Source: Moraxellaceae bacterium (GTDB taxonomy: Bacteria; Pseudomonadota; Gammaproteobacteria; Pseudomonadales; Moraxellaceae). Taken from it: a stretch of 64,000 bases of DNA. Below the pieces are notes generated by a model. That model saw nothing but the letters and a program-made list of their open reading frames with translations. It did not search any database and was not told where the DNA came from. Positions 26,749 through 36,195 of this stretch are shown piece by piece. The stretch's first letter is position 1. Each line of letters starts with the position of its first letter. The stretch is from the NCBI GenBank assembly GCA_024234595.1, contig JACKNZ010000017.1, forward strand, positions 1-64,000, given 5' to 3'. A program made the position numbers and the translations under genes.

Positions 26749-26777
26749 AAGGCGGTTAATACCGCCTTTATTTTTTT
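26749..26777 (+). terminator. Terminator of ygiQ
   Basis: AAGGCGGT and ACCGCCTT form a perfect 8-bp stem around TAAT, followed by a T-rich tract with seven consecutive T's. Confidence 0.85.
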
Positions 26778-26855
26778 GTAAAATTGCTTACCTCGCTATA
26801 CACTTGCTAAAGTAATTGAGAATTATATCTAAAAATAAAAGCAAGGAGAGAGGAC

Positions 26856-29027
26856 GTGCGTAAGCTAGTGGCAGTGTTTGCGGCGTTGTTTGTGAATGTA
26901 TCTTATGCGGCTTATGAGATAGAGGATTTATTGTCTTTAAGTTTGGCTGATTTAGCAAAAATTCCTGTCGTGACAGCGGCGCGTACTTCTCAGCAATGGG
27001 GAGATGTACAAGGCTCGTTATGGGTGATGACCGCTCAAGATATTCGTGACCGAGGGTATCGTCATTTAGGCGATGTTTTGCGCGATTTGCCGAGTGTTGA
27101 TTTGCAAGGGCCTACCGACAATAGTAGCCGTTTGACAGTGCGAGGAGTGACGGGTAATGCCAAATTGTTGGTGTTACAAGATGGCGTACGCATTGGTGCA
27201 ACAGCAGGCGAAGTGATTCCTGTGAGTATCAATTATCCCTTGTATATGGCCAAACAAGTCGAAGTGTTACTGACCGCAGGTTCGGCACTGTATGGAACAG
27301 ACGCGGTGGTGGGAGTGGTCAATATTATTAGCCAAACACCCAGCTCACAGGGTGAGCAAGCCCTTCATGGCGAGGCAAATGAGTCGAACAATCAACTCAA
27401 TCTGTTACTTAAAGGTAGCATTGGCCATCGGCCTATTGTGTTAGGAGTTCATCGTGAAAACAATAATAATCAACAGTTGGCACAAGATTATCCCGATATT
27501 TTTCAATTAAATGATTTGTATGATATTGGCCAAAAAACAGTGTTAGTGCCAGCCAATAATCGACAAAAATTTCAAAATGAATCAAGTGCACAAAGTGTCT
27601 GGGCGCGTATGACCGTAAGTCCTGATGTGGAGTTAGGCGCATCGTATCGGCAGCTAAGTTATGCTAATGATTATACCACCTTGCCAAGTGCTACCGATTA
27701 TGGCGGGTTTTTAGATGAAGAGTTTTTATCGTTGTATGCGCGCTATCAACAAAATTTTGGTCAACATATAAATGCCAATACCTTGTTAAGTTGGTCGTCT
27801 TATCAGCTGAATAAAAATAGTTATTATAATAACGTTTTTAGTAATTATCAGGCAGGTTATAAATACGCCGACAGCCAAAGAGTCGCCTTAGATAGTCAGT
27901 GGACATATCAAGTAAATAATCAGCATCAGCTAATAACGGGCTTGATTTTTGAGCATTTAGACGCTATTCCACGAACCGCCGATTTGTCTAAACCCTATAA
28001 TAATAATGTTTCAGCAGCAGAGCAGCATTTGTATTATATGGGAACAAATAATAGTTTGCCGATAAAAATATTTAATGTTGTACAAGATAATTTTGCTTTA
28101 TTTGTTCAAGACCAATATCAATGGTCACCTCAATGGCGAACACAAATAGGCGCACGAATAGATAAAAACTCTGATTTTGGCCAAAATATCAGCTCTTATT
28201 TGGGGCTTAAATATTATCCTAGCACTCAAGCTAATTTTAGCTTGACTTATAGTGAAGCTTTTTTAGCTCCATCACCTTCGTTGAGTTATGAGCATTTTGG
28301 TTCATTTAGTGGCCAGCAAAATGCACAAGGCCTTTACACAGCTTCTAGCTTTAGAATTCCTAATACAGAGTTAGAACCCGAAACCGCAAAATCATTAGAG
28401 TTACTGTTTAATTATCTTCCTAACACTCAACAACGTTGGACGGCAGTGGCCTATGTGTCGCGGGTGCAAGATTTGATTTTGTATGCAGCAGACACCCCAC
28501 AACCGCAGACTAACTTTATAGAGGGTGGTTTTATTGCTCAAACCAAACAGCGTATTAACTTAGGTGACTCTTTGTCCTCAGGTATTGAGCTAAGCTCGCG
28601 CTATCGGTGTGCTTTTGAATGGGGCAATATTGATTTATGGGCAACATACAGTTTTACTGAAGGAACCTTGACCTCAGATAAAGGTAAGGAAACATTGCCT
28701 TATACGGCACGTCATAAATTTAAATTAGCCTCAACGCTGAGATGGAAAGAGGGCGTGTTTGTCACACCGAGTTTTTATTTAATTGATGAAAGTCATGTGC
28801 CTAATTCTGCCGCAAACAATGGCCGCTCTTTAGTATCGCCTGCTTACGGTGTAGTTAACATTTATGCAGGTTATGACCATATTATCGAAGGCGTAAATGG
28901 CTTTTTACGCATCGAAAATCTCACTTCTCGTCCATACTACAATGCAGGTGGCTCGGCAGATGTGTCACTTGTTAAGTTACCGCAATTAAAGCGCACTGTT
29001 TCTTTAGGGGTGGAATTGGAGTTTTAA
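26856..29027 (+). CDS. TonB-dependent outer-membrane receptor
   Basis: The 723-residue protein has a signal peptide (about 1-18). The plug domain (about 40-160) starts with IEDLLSLSLADLAKIPVVTAAR and contains VMTAQDIRDRGYRHLGDVLRDLP and VLLTAGSALYGTDAVVGVVNI. A beta-barrel follows, ending in the C-terminal aromatic signature SLGVELEF. The GTG start has an AGGAGAG site. No Fur box or cobalamin riboswitch was found in the short upstream gap, so the substrate (iron chelate, cobalamin or other) stays open. It is convergent with the FtsX-type permease, overlapping by four bases. Confidence 0.92.
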   Translation: MRKLVAVFAALFVNVSYAAYEIEDLLSLSLADLAKIPVVTAARTSQQWGDVQGSLWVMTAQDIRDRGYRHLGDVLRDLPSVDLQGPTDNSSRLTVRGVTGNAKLLVLQDGVRIGATAGEVIPVSINYPLYMAKQVEVLLTAGSALYGTDAVVGVVNIISQTPSSQGEQALHGEANESNNQLNLLLKGSIGHRPIVLGVHRENNNNQQLAQDYPDIFQLNDLYDIGQKTVLVPANNRQKFQNESSAQSVWARMTVSPDVELGASYRQLSYANDYTTLPSATDYGGFLDEEFLSLYARYQQNFGQHINANTLLSWSSYQLNKNSYYNNVFSNYQAGYKYADSQRVALDSQWTYQVNNQHQLITGLIFEHLDAIPRTADLSKPYNNNVSAAEQHLYYMGTNNSLPIKIFNVVQDNFALFVQDQYQWSPQWRTQIGARIDKNSDFGQNISSYLGLKYYPSTQANFSLTYSEAFLAPSPSLSYEHFGSFSGQQNAQGLYTASSFRIPNTELEPETAKSLELLFNYLPNTQQRWTAVAYVSRVQDLILYAADTPQPQTNFIEGGFIAQTKQRINLGDSLSSGIELSSRYRCAFEWGNIDLWATYSFTEGTLTSDKGKETLPYTARHKFKLASTLRWKEGVFVTPSFYLIDESHVPNSAANNGRSLVSPAYGVVNIYAGYDHIIEGVNGFLRIENLTSRPYYNAGGSADVSLVKLPQLKRTVSLGVELEF

Positions 29028-31453
29028 ACCTCCTTCAACACTACCATTGGTGACACTTGCCATGTTTTGCGTAAATGCCACAAGCCAATCACTAATACTA
29101 ATGTGGCACTGGCTAAAGGCGTAAGCCATAACCAAGCATGAAGATGGGCTTTGCCTTCTAATAAAAACACGCTAATGAGTGCGGTAATAATTTCGGTTAA
29201 GAAGACAGCTAATAAACCTGCCCATAGCCCTAAAATCGCCAACTCAATACCTGTTCGCCATTGTAACTGTTGACGTTTTGCTCCTAAGGCGCGCAACAAA
29301 GCAGCCTCATGCAAGCGACTATCAAAACTAGCGGCTAAACTGGCGATTAACACCAAACAACCAGCCAAAACTACAAACACTAAAATCACCAAAATGCCTT
29401 GGCTGAGTTGTGCTAAGAGTTTTTGGGCTTCGTTAAGCGTGGCCGCAATATCAATAAAAATAATGGTGGGATATTGGCGAATAATGTCCGCCATTTGTGT
29501 TTTATCTTGGGTAGGTACATAAAAACTGGTTAAATAACTGGCAGGATAATTCTTTAATACCGACTCTGGAAAAATAAAGAAAAAATTGGGTTGAAAGCTG
29601 TCCCAATCCACGGTGCGTAAACTGGTAATTTTAACATCGACTTTGCCTTCGGCCATTTGAAAACTGAGTGTGTCACCCAGTTTAAGTTTTAGGCGTTGAG
29701 CAAGGTCTTGTTCGACCGAGACTTCGGCCTGATTAGCGGATAGCCATTTGCCCTCAACCAATTCATTATTAGCTGGCAGTGTATTTGTCCATGTTAAATT
29801 CAGTTCTCTATTTAAGGAGTTATCTTGTTTATCTTCGTCTTTTTGCGCTGATTTTGTGGCTTCACCGTTAATGGCAACTAATCGACCACGCACCACAGGA
29901 TAAAAAGGGGTAGTGCTCCAAGCTCGTTGCGCCAGTTGTTGCTGTAGGCTGTGTTTTTGCTCGGCAGGAATAGTGACCGCAAAATGATTAGGGGTATTGG
30001 GGGGGAGGTCAGTTTGCCATTGAGTAAATAAATCGCTGCGTAACACCATCACTAATAATACGGCAGTAAAACCCAAGGCTAAAGCCAAAATTTGACCTAC
30101 CGTTTGTTGCGGTTGACGGCTTAAATTGCTAAAGACTTGGTGCTTAATGCGTGTGCGTAAATAAGTTAATAACCACCAACAGAGCAAGCCCAACAAGCTT
30201 GCTAATACTAATCCTCCCATTAAGACAATAGCGGTGAGTATGATGTTGCCTGTTTCTAAACTTAATAAAATAAATAACGCGACTAAAGCAATGCCTGTAC
30301 TACTCAGCATCGACAAAGACACTGGCGTTAATTCGCGCCTCATGACGCGCAGTGGCGATACTTGCGCCAAACGTAAAAAAGCAGGTAGCGCAAAACCAAT
30401 CAGCGTCAATAGGGCAGTGCTTAAACCTGTGATTAACGGTTGGATAAAATCAAAACTTAAATCAGTAATAGGCAAAAATTGACCCAATACCTCAAATAAA
30501 ATCAACGAAAAAATAAAGCCTAAGCTACTGCCTACCACCAAACCTAAGCCACTAATGGCGGCTAATTGACTGGCATACAGCTTAATCAGTTGTTGCCTTG
30601 AATAGCCCAAACATCTCATCAGCGCAAAACTATCAAAATGACGTTGGCTAAACCGTTGTGCCGCTAAAGCAACGGCAATCCCTGCCAATAATACACTGGC
30701 GATGCTTGCCAAACTCAAATAACTATTGGCATTAACAATAGGCTTACTCAGTTGTTTATTGGCACTGTGAATATCGCGCAGGCGTTCATAATCATTAAGT
30801 TTATCTTTAGCTTGTTGGCTAAATTGGCTAACGGCTTGGCTTTTGCCAGCAACTAAAAAACGATAACTGACTCGACTGCCTTGCTGAATAGCATTGGTCT
30901 TAGCTACATCGGCGATATTGATAATAATTTTGGGTGAAAAAGCCGAAAAACTGCCACCCATATCGGCATCAACGGCAATGGTGGCGGCAATGGTAAACTC
31001 TGCCTCTCCTAAAGTAATGGTTTGGCCAAGTTGTGTATTGAGCAAATTTAATAATCGCTCCTCGACCCATACCGTGCCTTGTGCTGGGGTGTGAGTTGGC
31101 ATCTTGGGTTGGGTGCTGAGTGTGCCGCGCAAGGGATAATTATCGGCTACTGCTTTAATACTACTTAATTGAAAGTTGTCATTCTGTTGAGCAACGGTGG
31201 CGAACTCAATGGTTTGGCTAGTTTGCAAATGATGTTGTTGTGCCAGTTTAGGCCAATCATCACGTAATGGACGACTACTCACCACCACGGCATCAGCCGC
31301 CAGTAAACGGTTAGCTTGTTGGGTAATGGCTTGGCTTAGGGTATGGGTAAAAAAGCTCAGGGTAGTGGTGGCGGTAACGGCCAAAATCAGGGCGGCAATC
31401 AGTAAGCTAAATTCGCCAGCGCGTAACTCACGCCAAAATAAACGCCATGTCAT
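29024..31453 (-). CDS. FtsX-family ABC transporter permease (YbbP-like)
   Basis: This ~809-residue permease has an N-terminal helix, a large periplasmic domain, three or four helices around residues 250-400, a second set near 430-480, another periplasmic region, and three C-terminal helices (FtsX domain, about 690-805). MTWRLFWRELRAGEFSLL at the start is typical of YbbP-like proteins. The ATG at 31453 overlaps the stop of the ATPase gene (ATGA); a longer version is possible but unnecessary. With the ATPase and the divergent tesA it reproduces the E. coli ybbA-ybbP/tesA neighbourhood. The exported substrate is unknown. Confidence 0.9.
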   Translation of the reverse strand: MTWRLFWRELRAGEFSLLIAALILAVTATTTLSFFTHTLSQAITQQANRLLAADAVVVSSRPLRDDWPKLAQQHHLQTSQTIEFATVAQQNDNFQLSSIKAVADNYPLRGTLSTQPKMPTHTPAQGTVWVEERLLNLLNTQLGQTITLGEAEFTIAATIAVDADMGGSFSAFSPKIIINIADVAKTNAIQQGSRVSYRFLVAGKSQAVSQFSQQAKDKLNDYERLRDIHSANKQLSKPIVNANSYLSLASIASVLLAGIAVALAAQRFSQRHFDSFALMRCLGYSRQQLIKLYASQLAAISGLGLVVGSSLGFIFSLILFEVLGQFLPITDLSFDFIQPLITGLSTALLTLIGFALPAFLRLAQVSPLRVMRRELTPVSLSMLSSTGIALVALFILLSLETGNIILTAIVLMGGLVLASLLGLLCWWLLTYLRTRIKHQVFSNLSRQPQQTVGQILALALGFTAVLLVMVLRSDLFTQWQTDLPPNTPNHFAVTIPAEQKHSLQQQLAQRAWSTTPFYPVVRGRLVAINGEATKSAQKDEDKQDNSLNRELNLTWTNTLPANNELVEGKWLSANQAEVSVEQDLAQRLKLKLGDTLSFQMAEGKVDVKITSLRTVDWDSFQPNFFFIFPESVLKNYPASYLTSFYVPTQDKTQMADIIRQYPTIIFIDIAATLNEAQKLLAQLSQGILVILVFVVLAGCLVLIASLAASFDSRLHEAALLRALGAKRQQLQWRTGIELAILGLWAGLLAVFLTEIITALISVFLLEGKAHLHAWLWLTPLASATLVLVIGLWHLRKTWQVSPMVVLKEV

Positions 31454-32121
31454 ACCATTTGTCCTTGGGCTAAAGTGACACGTTGTTGGCAATGCTCAGC
31501 AAGTTTTAAATCATGGGTCACTAAAACCAAGGTCGTACCATGTTGAGCATTTAAGTTAAATAACAAGTCAATAATATGCTGTCCTGTTTGACTATCTAAA
31601 TTGCCTGTGGGCTCATCGGCAAATAACACTTTAGGTTTACAGGCAAAAGCACGCGCAATCGCAACCCGTTGTTGTTCGCCACCAGAGAGTTGTTTGGGAG
31701 TATGGTGCAAACGATGCCCCAAACCGACTTGTTCTAAACAGTGTTTTGCCCATGTAGAGTCGGTGTTTTTGCTTAACGAGAGTGGCAGCAAGACATTTTC
31801 TAAAGCCGTTAAATGTGGTAATAAATGAAATGATTGAAAGACAAAACCGACATATTGCTGACGTAAACTGGCACGTTCATCTTCAGAGAGTGTGGTTAAT
31901 TCATGACCTAATAGCTCAATAGAGCCAGCACTAGGTGTATCTAAGCCTGCCAGTAAGCCTAATAAAGTCGATTTACCAGACCCCGAGCTCCCCACAATCG
32001 CTACCGTTGCCCCTTGTTCAATTTGTAGGGTTATCTGTTGCAAAATCGTCAACGAATGCTCCGCAGTGGCAATCGTTTTGTTAAGGTTAGTAACACGTAA
32101 TGCGTAAATAGGTGTGGTCAT
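31450..32121 (-). CDS. ybbA: ABC transporter ATP-binding protein (YbbA/LolD-like)
   Basis: This 223-residue ATPase shows Walker A GSSGSGKSTLLG (about 43-54), the Q-loop FVFQSFHLLPHL, the signature LSGGEQQRVAIARA (about 146-159) and Walker B VLFADEPTGNLDS (about 165-177). It pairs with the downstream FtsX permease, with overlapping stop and start codons. Its own start codon overlaps the divergent tesA start, so the promoters of each must lie inside the other gene. E. coli YbbA belongs to the LolD/MacB group. Confidence 0.93.
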   Translation of the reverse strand: MTTPIYALRVTNLNKTIATAEHSLTILQQITLQIEQGATVAIVGSSGSGKSTLLGLLAGLDTPSAGSIELLGHELTTLSEDERASLRQQYVGFVFQSFHLLPHLTALENVLLPLSLSKNTDSTWAKHCLEQVGLGHRLHHTPKQLSGGEQQRVAIARAFACKPKVLFADEPTGNLDSQTGQHIIDLLFNLNAQHGTTLVLVTHDLKLAEHCQQRVTLAQGQMV

Positions 32122-32734
32122 GGCAAAGTTTTATCTAGCGTTGATGTTAATGGTGACAAGTTGCTTTAATACAGCATATGCTGCAAGCATCGTGGTCTTT
32201 GGTGATAGTATCAGTGCTGCCTATGGGATAGAAGTCAACAAAGGCTGGGTTGCAAAACTGCAACAAAAGCTAAAACAGCAAAAAAAAGATTATCAAGTCA
32301 TTAACGCGAGTGTCAGTGGCGAAACAACTTCGGGTGGTGTAACACGTTTACCGCAGATTTTAAAACAATATCAGCCAAGCATTTTGATTTTAGAATTGGG
32401 TGGTAATGACGGTTTACGCGGCCAGCCCCCTAAACTCATGCAACAAAACCTCCAAAAAATGATTCAACAAGCCAAGCAGCAAAAAGTAAAAGTGCTGTTT
32501 TTAGGCATGAAAATTCCACCTAATTATGGCAAAGCCTATAACCAAGCCTTTGAAAAAGTGTTTGTGGAAGTGGCAAAAATTGAAAAAGTGTCTTTTGTGC
32601 CATTTTTTTTAGAAGGGGTGGGGGGGCATGATAATTTAATGCAAGCCGATGGTATTCACCCCAATCAACAAGCTCAACAACAGCTGCTTGACAATGTTTG
32701 GCCAGCCTTAACCCCCCTATTAAATACCCCTTAA
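32120..32734 (+). CDS. tesA: SGNH-hydrolase esterase/thioesterase, TesA-like
   Basis: The 204-residue protein has a signal peptide (about 1-22, ending AYA-ASIV) and is periplasmic. The SGNH blocks are all visible: FGDSISAAYG (catalytic Ser), SVSGETTSGG (Gly), LELGGNDGLRG (Asn) and DGIHPNQQ (Asp and His). TesA (thioesterase I/lysophospholipase L1) hydrolyses acyl-CoA and other esters. The start is the ATG at 32120, whose bases overlap the opposite start codon of ybbA. The assignment is strong; the true substrate cannot be read. Confidence 0.93.
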   Translation: MAKFYLALMLMVTSCFNTAYAASIVVFGDSISAAYGIEVNKGWVAKLQQKLKQQKKDYQVINASVSGETTSGGVTRLPQILKQYQPSILILELGGNDGLRGQPPKLMQQNLQKMIQQAKQQKVKVLFLGMKIPPNYGKAYNQAFEKVFVEVAKIEKVSFVPFFLEGVGGHDNLMQADGIHPNQQAQQQLLDNVWPALTPLLNTP

Positions 32735-32991
32735 AACAACAAATGCCCCACTGGTAGTAATTAGGCGATAAGTGGCTATTTCTAAAGGGTATTTTATGTT
32801 TAAAATATCGATATTCATTTTGCCAATCATACACCAAACAGCAAAACACATTTTGTAACAAGTGTGCTTGCGCTTACCATTTAATAGACAAATGTAGTGT
32901 GACACGGTTAGCAGAATTATCAGCTCTCGCTTTGTATTGTTACGTTTCAAAATAATAAAAATATCTGTTTTAGTTGTTTGGAGTTTCGACC

Positions 32992-33699
32992 ATGTTTAAA
33001 AAAGCTGCCTTCGTTGTGTTATCGCTGTGTTCGATAACTTCAGTTCCTACGGTATATGCCTTAGAAGCCCTTAAAGATGTGCGTGTAGAACGTGATAAAT
33101 CTGAATGGCAGTTAGTTAAAAATGATGTTACTCGTAACATTAAAACCTATATTCGTGAAGGCGATGCCAAGCGTATTAATTTTAAAATTGACGCAGTTAT
33201 TGAAGGTACGCTAGAAGCAGTGGCGCGAGTACACTTTGATATTAACAATATCAAACATTGGTATTGGGAGACTTTAGATTCTCGCTTGTTGCAAAAAGTA
33301 TCTAGTACAGAGTATTACTACTATATGCAATACAATGCGCCAGTCACCATGCCCGACCGTGATGCAATTTTGCATGCCAAGATTGAGCCATATTCAGCCA
33401 AAAAAGGTTATATGCAGTTGAGCATCAAAGCGGTACCTGACTATTTGCCGCCACAGGGTAATTTAGTGCGTGTGCAAGAGCAAGATATGACAGTCAAGTT
33501 CACCCCAATCGCCAAGGATAAAGTTCGTTTAGAGGCTGAAGGTTTTGTTGATCCAGGTGGAATTGCACCAACTTGGGCTATGAATTTTATCCAACGTAAC
33601 GCACCTTACTCGACGATGTTGGATTTACAACGTCGTGTTACCATGGCAGCTCATAACGGTACATTGAATGAGCCATCTCAGTTTATTTATGCAGAATAA
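32992..33699 (+). CDS. Exported START-like lipid-binding domain protein, copy 1
   Basis: The ~235-residue protein has a signal peptide (MFKKAAFVVLSLCSITSV..., cleavage after VYA near 23). The rest is one START/Bet v1-like domain: FKIDAVIEGTLEAVARVHFD near the start and a VDPGGIAPTWAMNFIQRNAPY helix region near the end. Such proteins carry lipids or hydrophobic ligands. The ATG at 32992 has GGAG nine bases before it; an in-frame codon at 32974 is less likely. A paralog follows at 33979. The ligand is unknown. Confidence 0.85.
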   Translation: MFKKAAFVVLSLCSITSVPTVYALEALKDVRVERDKSEWQLVKNDVTRNIKTYIREGDAKRINFKIDAVIEGTLEAVARVHFDINNIKHWYWETLDSRLLQKVSSTEYYYYMQYNAPVTMPDRDAILHAKIEPYSAKKGYMQLSIKAVPDYLPPQGNLVRVQEQDMTVKFTPIAKDKVRLEAEGFVDPGGIAPTWAMNFIQRNAPYSTMLDLQRRVTMAAHNGTLNEPSQFIYAE

Positions 33700-33734
33700 T
33701 ACTGCAACGCGCTATTATTGATACTTTAAATGTT

Positions 33735-33770
33735 AAAGCCCCAATCTCAGCACAGATTTGGGGCTTTTTT
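33735..33770 (+). terminator. Terminator between the two START genes
   Basis: AAAGCCCCAATCT pairs, with one bulge, with AGATTTGGGGCTTT around CAGCAC, followed by six T's. It separates the two paralogs transcriptionally. Confidence 0.85.
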
Positions 33771-33978
33771 GTGCTTGTATGATTGACAAAACTGTTTTAT
33801 CTTCCTGATATGACAAATATGTGACGTTTAGTGCTAATCGGGTGCAAGTTCTACACAATACGGTGCATAGTTTATGCTAATGCACGTTTAGAATGTCTAT
33901 AACTTTATAAAAACAGAGCGTCAGTCTATTCAAGACTTGAAGCAAATTTGAAAAAAATAATTATGATTTGGAGCGATT

Positions 33979-34695
33979 ATGCTAAAAAAACTCTCGATAA
34001 TAGCGTTGGCCGTGATGACTACTGTGTCGCCAGTGACTACGTTTGCGGATGCCAGAGACGATGTTGATGATTTACGCGTTGATAGTAAGCGAGCCAATGA
34101 TTGGGTGCAGGTAAAAAAAGACCGTCTAAAAAACATTACCACATGGGCAAAACGTGAAGATGGCAAAAGCATTCGTTCTTTTAAAGTGGATATGACCTTA
34201 GATGCATCTTTAGAAACGGTTGCACGGGTACATTTTGATGTCGAAAATATCAAACGTTGGTTTTGGGAAACTAAAGAGTCCAGACTTCTTAAAAAAGTGA
34301 GTGATAAAGAATATTATTTTTATCAAGTATTTAATGCTCCATTAACGATTCCTGACCGTGATTCGATTGTGCATGTCACAGTGGAGCCATTTAATGCCAA
34401 ACGTGGTTATATGATGCTGACATTAAAAGCAGTGCCAGATTTTATGCCACCTCAACCTGGCAAAACGCGCGTAGCAGCACAAGACTATTATATTAAATTT
34501 ACCCCAATTGATAAAAATACCACTCGTTTAGAGTCATCGGGTTATATCGATCCAGGTGGGGTAATGCCAGCTTGGACAATTAACTTTGTGCAGCGTACTG
34601 CTCCGTATTCTAGTATGTTAGGATTAGCACGGATGGTACAACTACCTTATTATCGCGAAAATAAAGATCCATTAGACTTTGCTTTTATGGAATAA
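33979..34695 (+). CDS. Exported START-like lipid-binding domain protein, copy 2
   Basis: This 238-residue paralog of the preceding gene has a signal peptide (about 1-24, cleavage after TFA) and a START-like domain. The two share VARVHFD, the NAPxTxPDRD segment, KAVPDxxPPQ and a DPGGxxPxW motif. A GGAG ribosome site precedes the ATG. It has its own upstream region of ~200 nt after a terminator, so the two genes may be regulated separately. Confidence 0.85.
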   Translation: MLKKLSIIALAVMTTVSPVTTFADARDDVDDLRVDSKRANDWVQVKKDRLKNITTWAKREDGKSIRSFKVDMTLDASLETVARVHFDVENIKRWFWETKESRLLKKVSDKEYYFYQVFNAPLTIPDRDSIVHVTVEPFNAKRGYMMLTLKAVPDFMPPQPGKTRVAAQDYYIKFTPIDKNTTRLESSGYIDPGGVMPAWTINFVQRTAPYSSMLGLARMVQLPYYRENKDPLDFAFME

Positions 34696-34699
34696 ACTT

Positions 34700-34724
34700 A
34701 AGCCTCCTACGTGGAGGCTTTTTT
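34700..34724 (+). terminator. Terminator after START gene 2
   Basis: AAGCCTCC and GGAGGCTT form an 8-bp stem around TACGT and run into six T's. Confidence 0.85.
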
Positions 34725-34806
34725 GTGTCATTTTTGCTTAAGGGGCTTGTGTCATAGCTATCAATCACGGTAAAAACAGGACTTGCTATATTAAGGAGAG
34801 AGCGTG

Positions 34807-35757
34807 ATGGGTGGTTTTGTAATTATCTTGGTTGGTTTTGTCTTTGTCTTGGCTTATAAGTCTATTCAACAAGTGCCACAAGGCTTTGAATATACCGTTG
34901 AGTCTTTTGGTCGTTATACCAAAACCTTACAACCGGGTTTGCATTTCTTATTGCCTTTTGTTGAGCGAGTAGGCGACAAGCTCAATATGATGGAGCAAGT
35001 ATTAGATATTCCGCCACAGCAAGTGATTTCTAGCGATAATGCTATGGTCACTATTGATGCGGTGTGTTTTTATCAAATTATTCAAGCCTCAAAAGCAGCT
35101 TATGAAGTGAGTGATTTAGAATATGCGATTCGTAATTTGACGATGACCAATATTCGTACGGTCATTGGTTCTTTAGAATTAGACAGTATGTTGTCACAGC
35201 GTGACCAAATCAACGCACAATTATTAAATACCATTGACCAAGCGACTAACCCTTGGGGGGTCAAAATTACCCGTGTCGAAATTAAAGATATTACCCCTCC
35301 GCATGACCTCGTAGAAGCGATGGCCTCGCAAATGAAGGCCGAACGGACTAAACGCGCGCAAATTTTAGATGCAGAAGGTCATCGTCAGGCCGAAATTTTG
35401 CGTGCCGAAGGCGAAAAACAAGCACAAATTTTAAAAGCCGAAGGGGAACGTCAAGCCGCGTTTTTAGAGGCGGAAGCCCGTGAACGTCAAGCTCAAGCGG
35501 AGGCACAAGCAACGTTAGTGGTCTCTCAAGCGATTGCTCAAGGCGATTTGCAAGCCGTTAATTATTTTGTTGCCCAAAAATACATTGAAGCATTAGCAGA
35601 AATTGCTAAAGCTCCCAATAATAAATTAGTGTTGATGCCCTTAGAGGCGGCGAGTGTGATTGGTTCTGTAGCAGGGATTAGCGATTTAGTCAAAGACTTA
35701 AAGCAAGGCGAAAAAAACACGCCACCTCATAGTCCAGCTCCTTTGTTTAATAGGTGA
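34807..35757 (+). CDS. qmcA: SPFH/band-7 protein, QmcA-like
   Basis: The ~316-residue protein has an N-terminal membrane segment (about 2-17) followed by a band-7/SPFH domain (about 20-180) with VPQGFEYTVESFGRY and VIGSLELDSMLSQRDQIN. A long Ala/Glu/Gln-rich coiled coil follows (about 185-245), then a short C-terminal tail. This is the prokaryotic stomatin architecture of QmcA. The neighbouring gene encodes NfeD, as in E. coli qmcA-ybbJ, suggesting they form one membrane complex. I choose the ATG at 34807, eight bases after GGAG; a GTG at 34804 is possible. Confidence 0.92.
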   Translation: MGGFVIILVGFVFVLAYKSIQQVPQGFEYTVESFGRYTKTLQPGLHFLLPFVERVGDKLNMMEQVLDIPPQQVISSDNAMVTIDAVCFYQIIQASKAAYEVSDLEYAIRNLTMTNIRTVIGSLELDSMLSQRDQINAQLLNTIDQATNPWGVKITRVEIKDITPPHDLVEAMASQMKAERTKRAQILDAEGHRQAEILRAEGEKQAQILKAEGERQAAFLEAEARERQAQAEAQATLVVSQAIAQGDLQAVNYFVAQKYIEALAEIAKAPNNKLVLMPLEAASVIGSVAGISDLVKDLKQGEKNTPPHSPAPLFNR

Positions 35758-35761
35758 TGAT

Positions 35762-36193
35762 ATGTGGCATGAGCCTTATTTGTGGTGGGCAGCCTTTGGT
35801 TTTTTGCTGCTAATCGTCGAAATGATAACGGGGACGTTTTTCTTTTTAGCGATTGCAGCAGCCGCTTTTATGACCGTTGCAGTGGCTTGGCTTATCGGCG
35901 ATTATTTGGTGCAATGGGTGGCATTTTCGGTATTCGCGATGATTAGCCTGCTGATTTGGAAAAAAATGCGTCCAGCACATCCCCCTCATCATGATGCAGC
36001 GAGTGCATTAAACAATCGCACACGACATTTAATTGGCCGACAAGCCGTTTTAACTGAACCAATCAGCAATGGTATTGGGCGGATAAATATAGATGATAGC
36101 TGGTGGAAGGTAGCAGGTGAAGATTTGCCTGTGGGGACACATGTTAAAGTGGTCTCGGTACATGAAATGATTCTTAACGTCGAAAAGGTGTGA
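35762..36193 (+). CDS. NfeD-family membrane protein (YbbJ-like)
   Basis: At 143 residues it has N-terminal membrane helices (about 6-28 and 30-70) and a C-terminal OB-fold-like domain (about 90-143) with GRINIDDSWWKVAGEDLPVG, the NfeD beta-barrel motif. NfeD proteins partner SPFH proteins; it follows qmcA by four bases. In E. coli ybbJ sits in the same position. The function is linked to membrane domain organisation, but is not precisely known. Confidence 0.88.
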   Translation: MWHEPYLWWAAFGFLLLIVEMITGTFFFLAIAAAAFMTVAVAWLIGDYLVQWVAFSVFAMISLLIWKKMRPAHPPHHDAASALNNRTRHLIGRQAVLTEPISNGIGRINIDDSWWKVAGEDLPVGTHVKVVSVHEMILNVEKV

Positions 36194-36195
36194 TA

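Noticed and set aside
26777..26855. Fur box or cobalamin riboswitch before the TonB receptor
   Set aside because: The gap is too short for the riboswitch and GAGAATTATAT is too weak a match for a Fur site.
32735..32991. Small minus-strand frames between tesA and START gene 1
   Set aside because: They overlap tesA or lack ribosome sites and recognisable sequence; I see only intergenic sequence.
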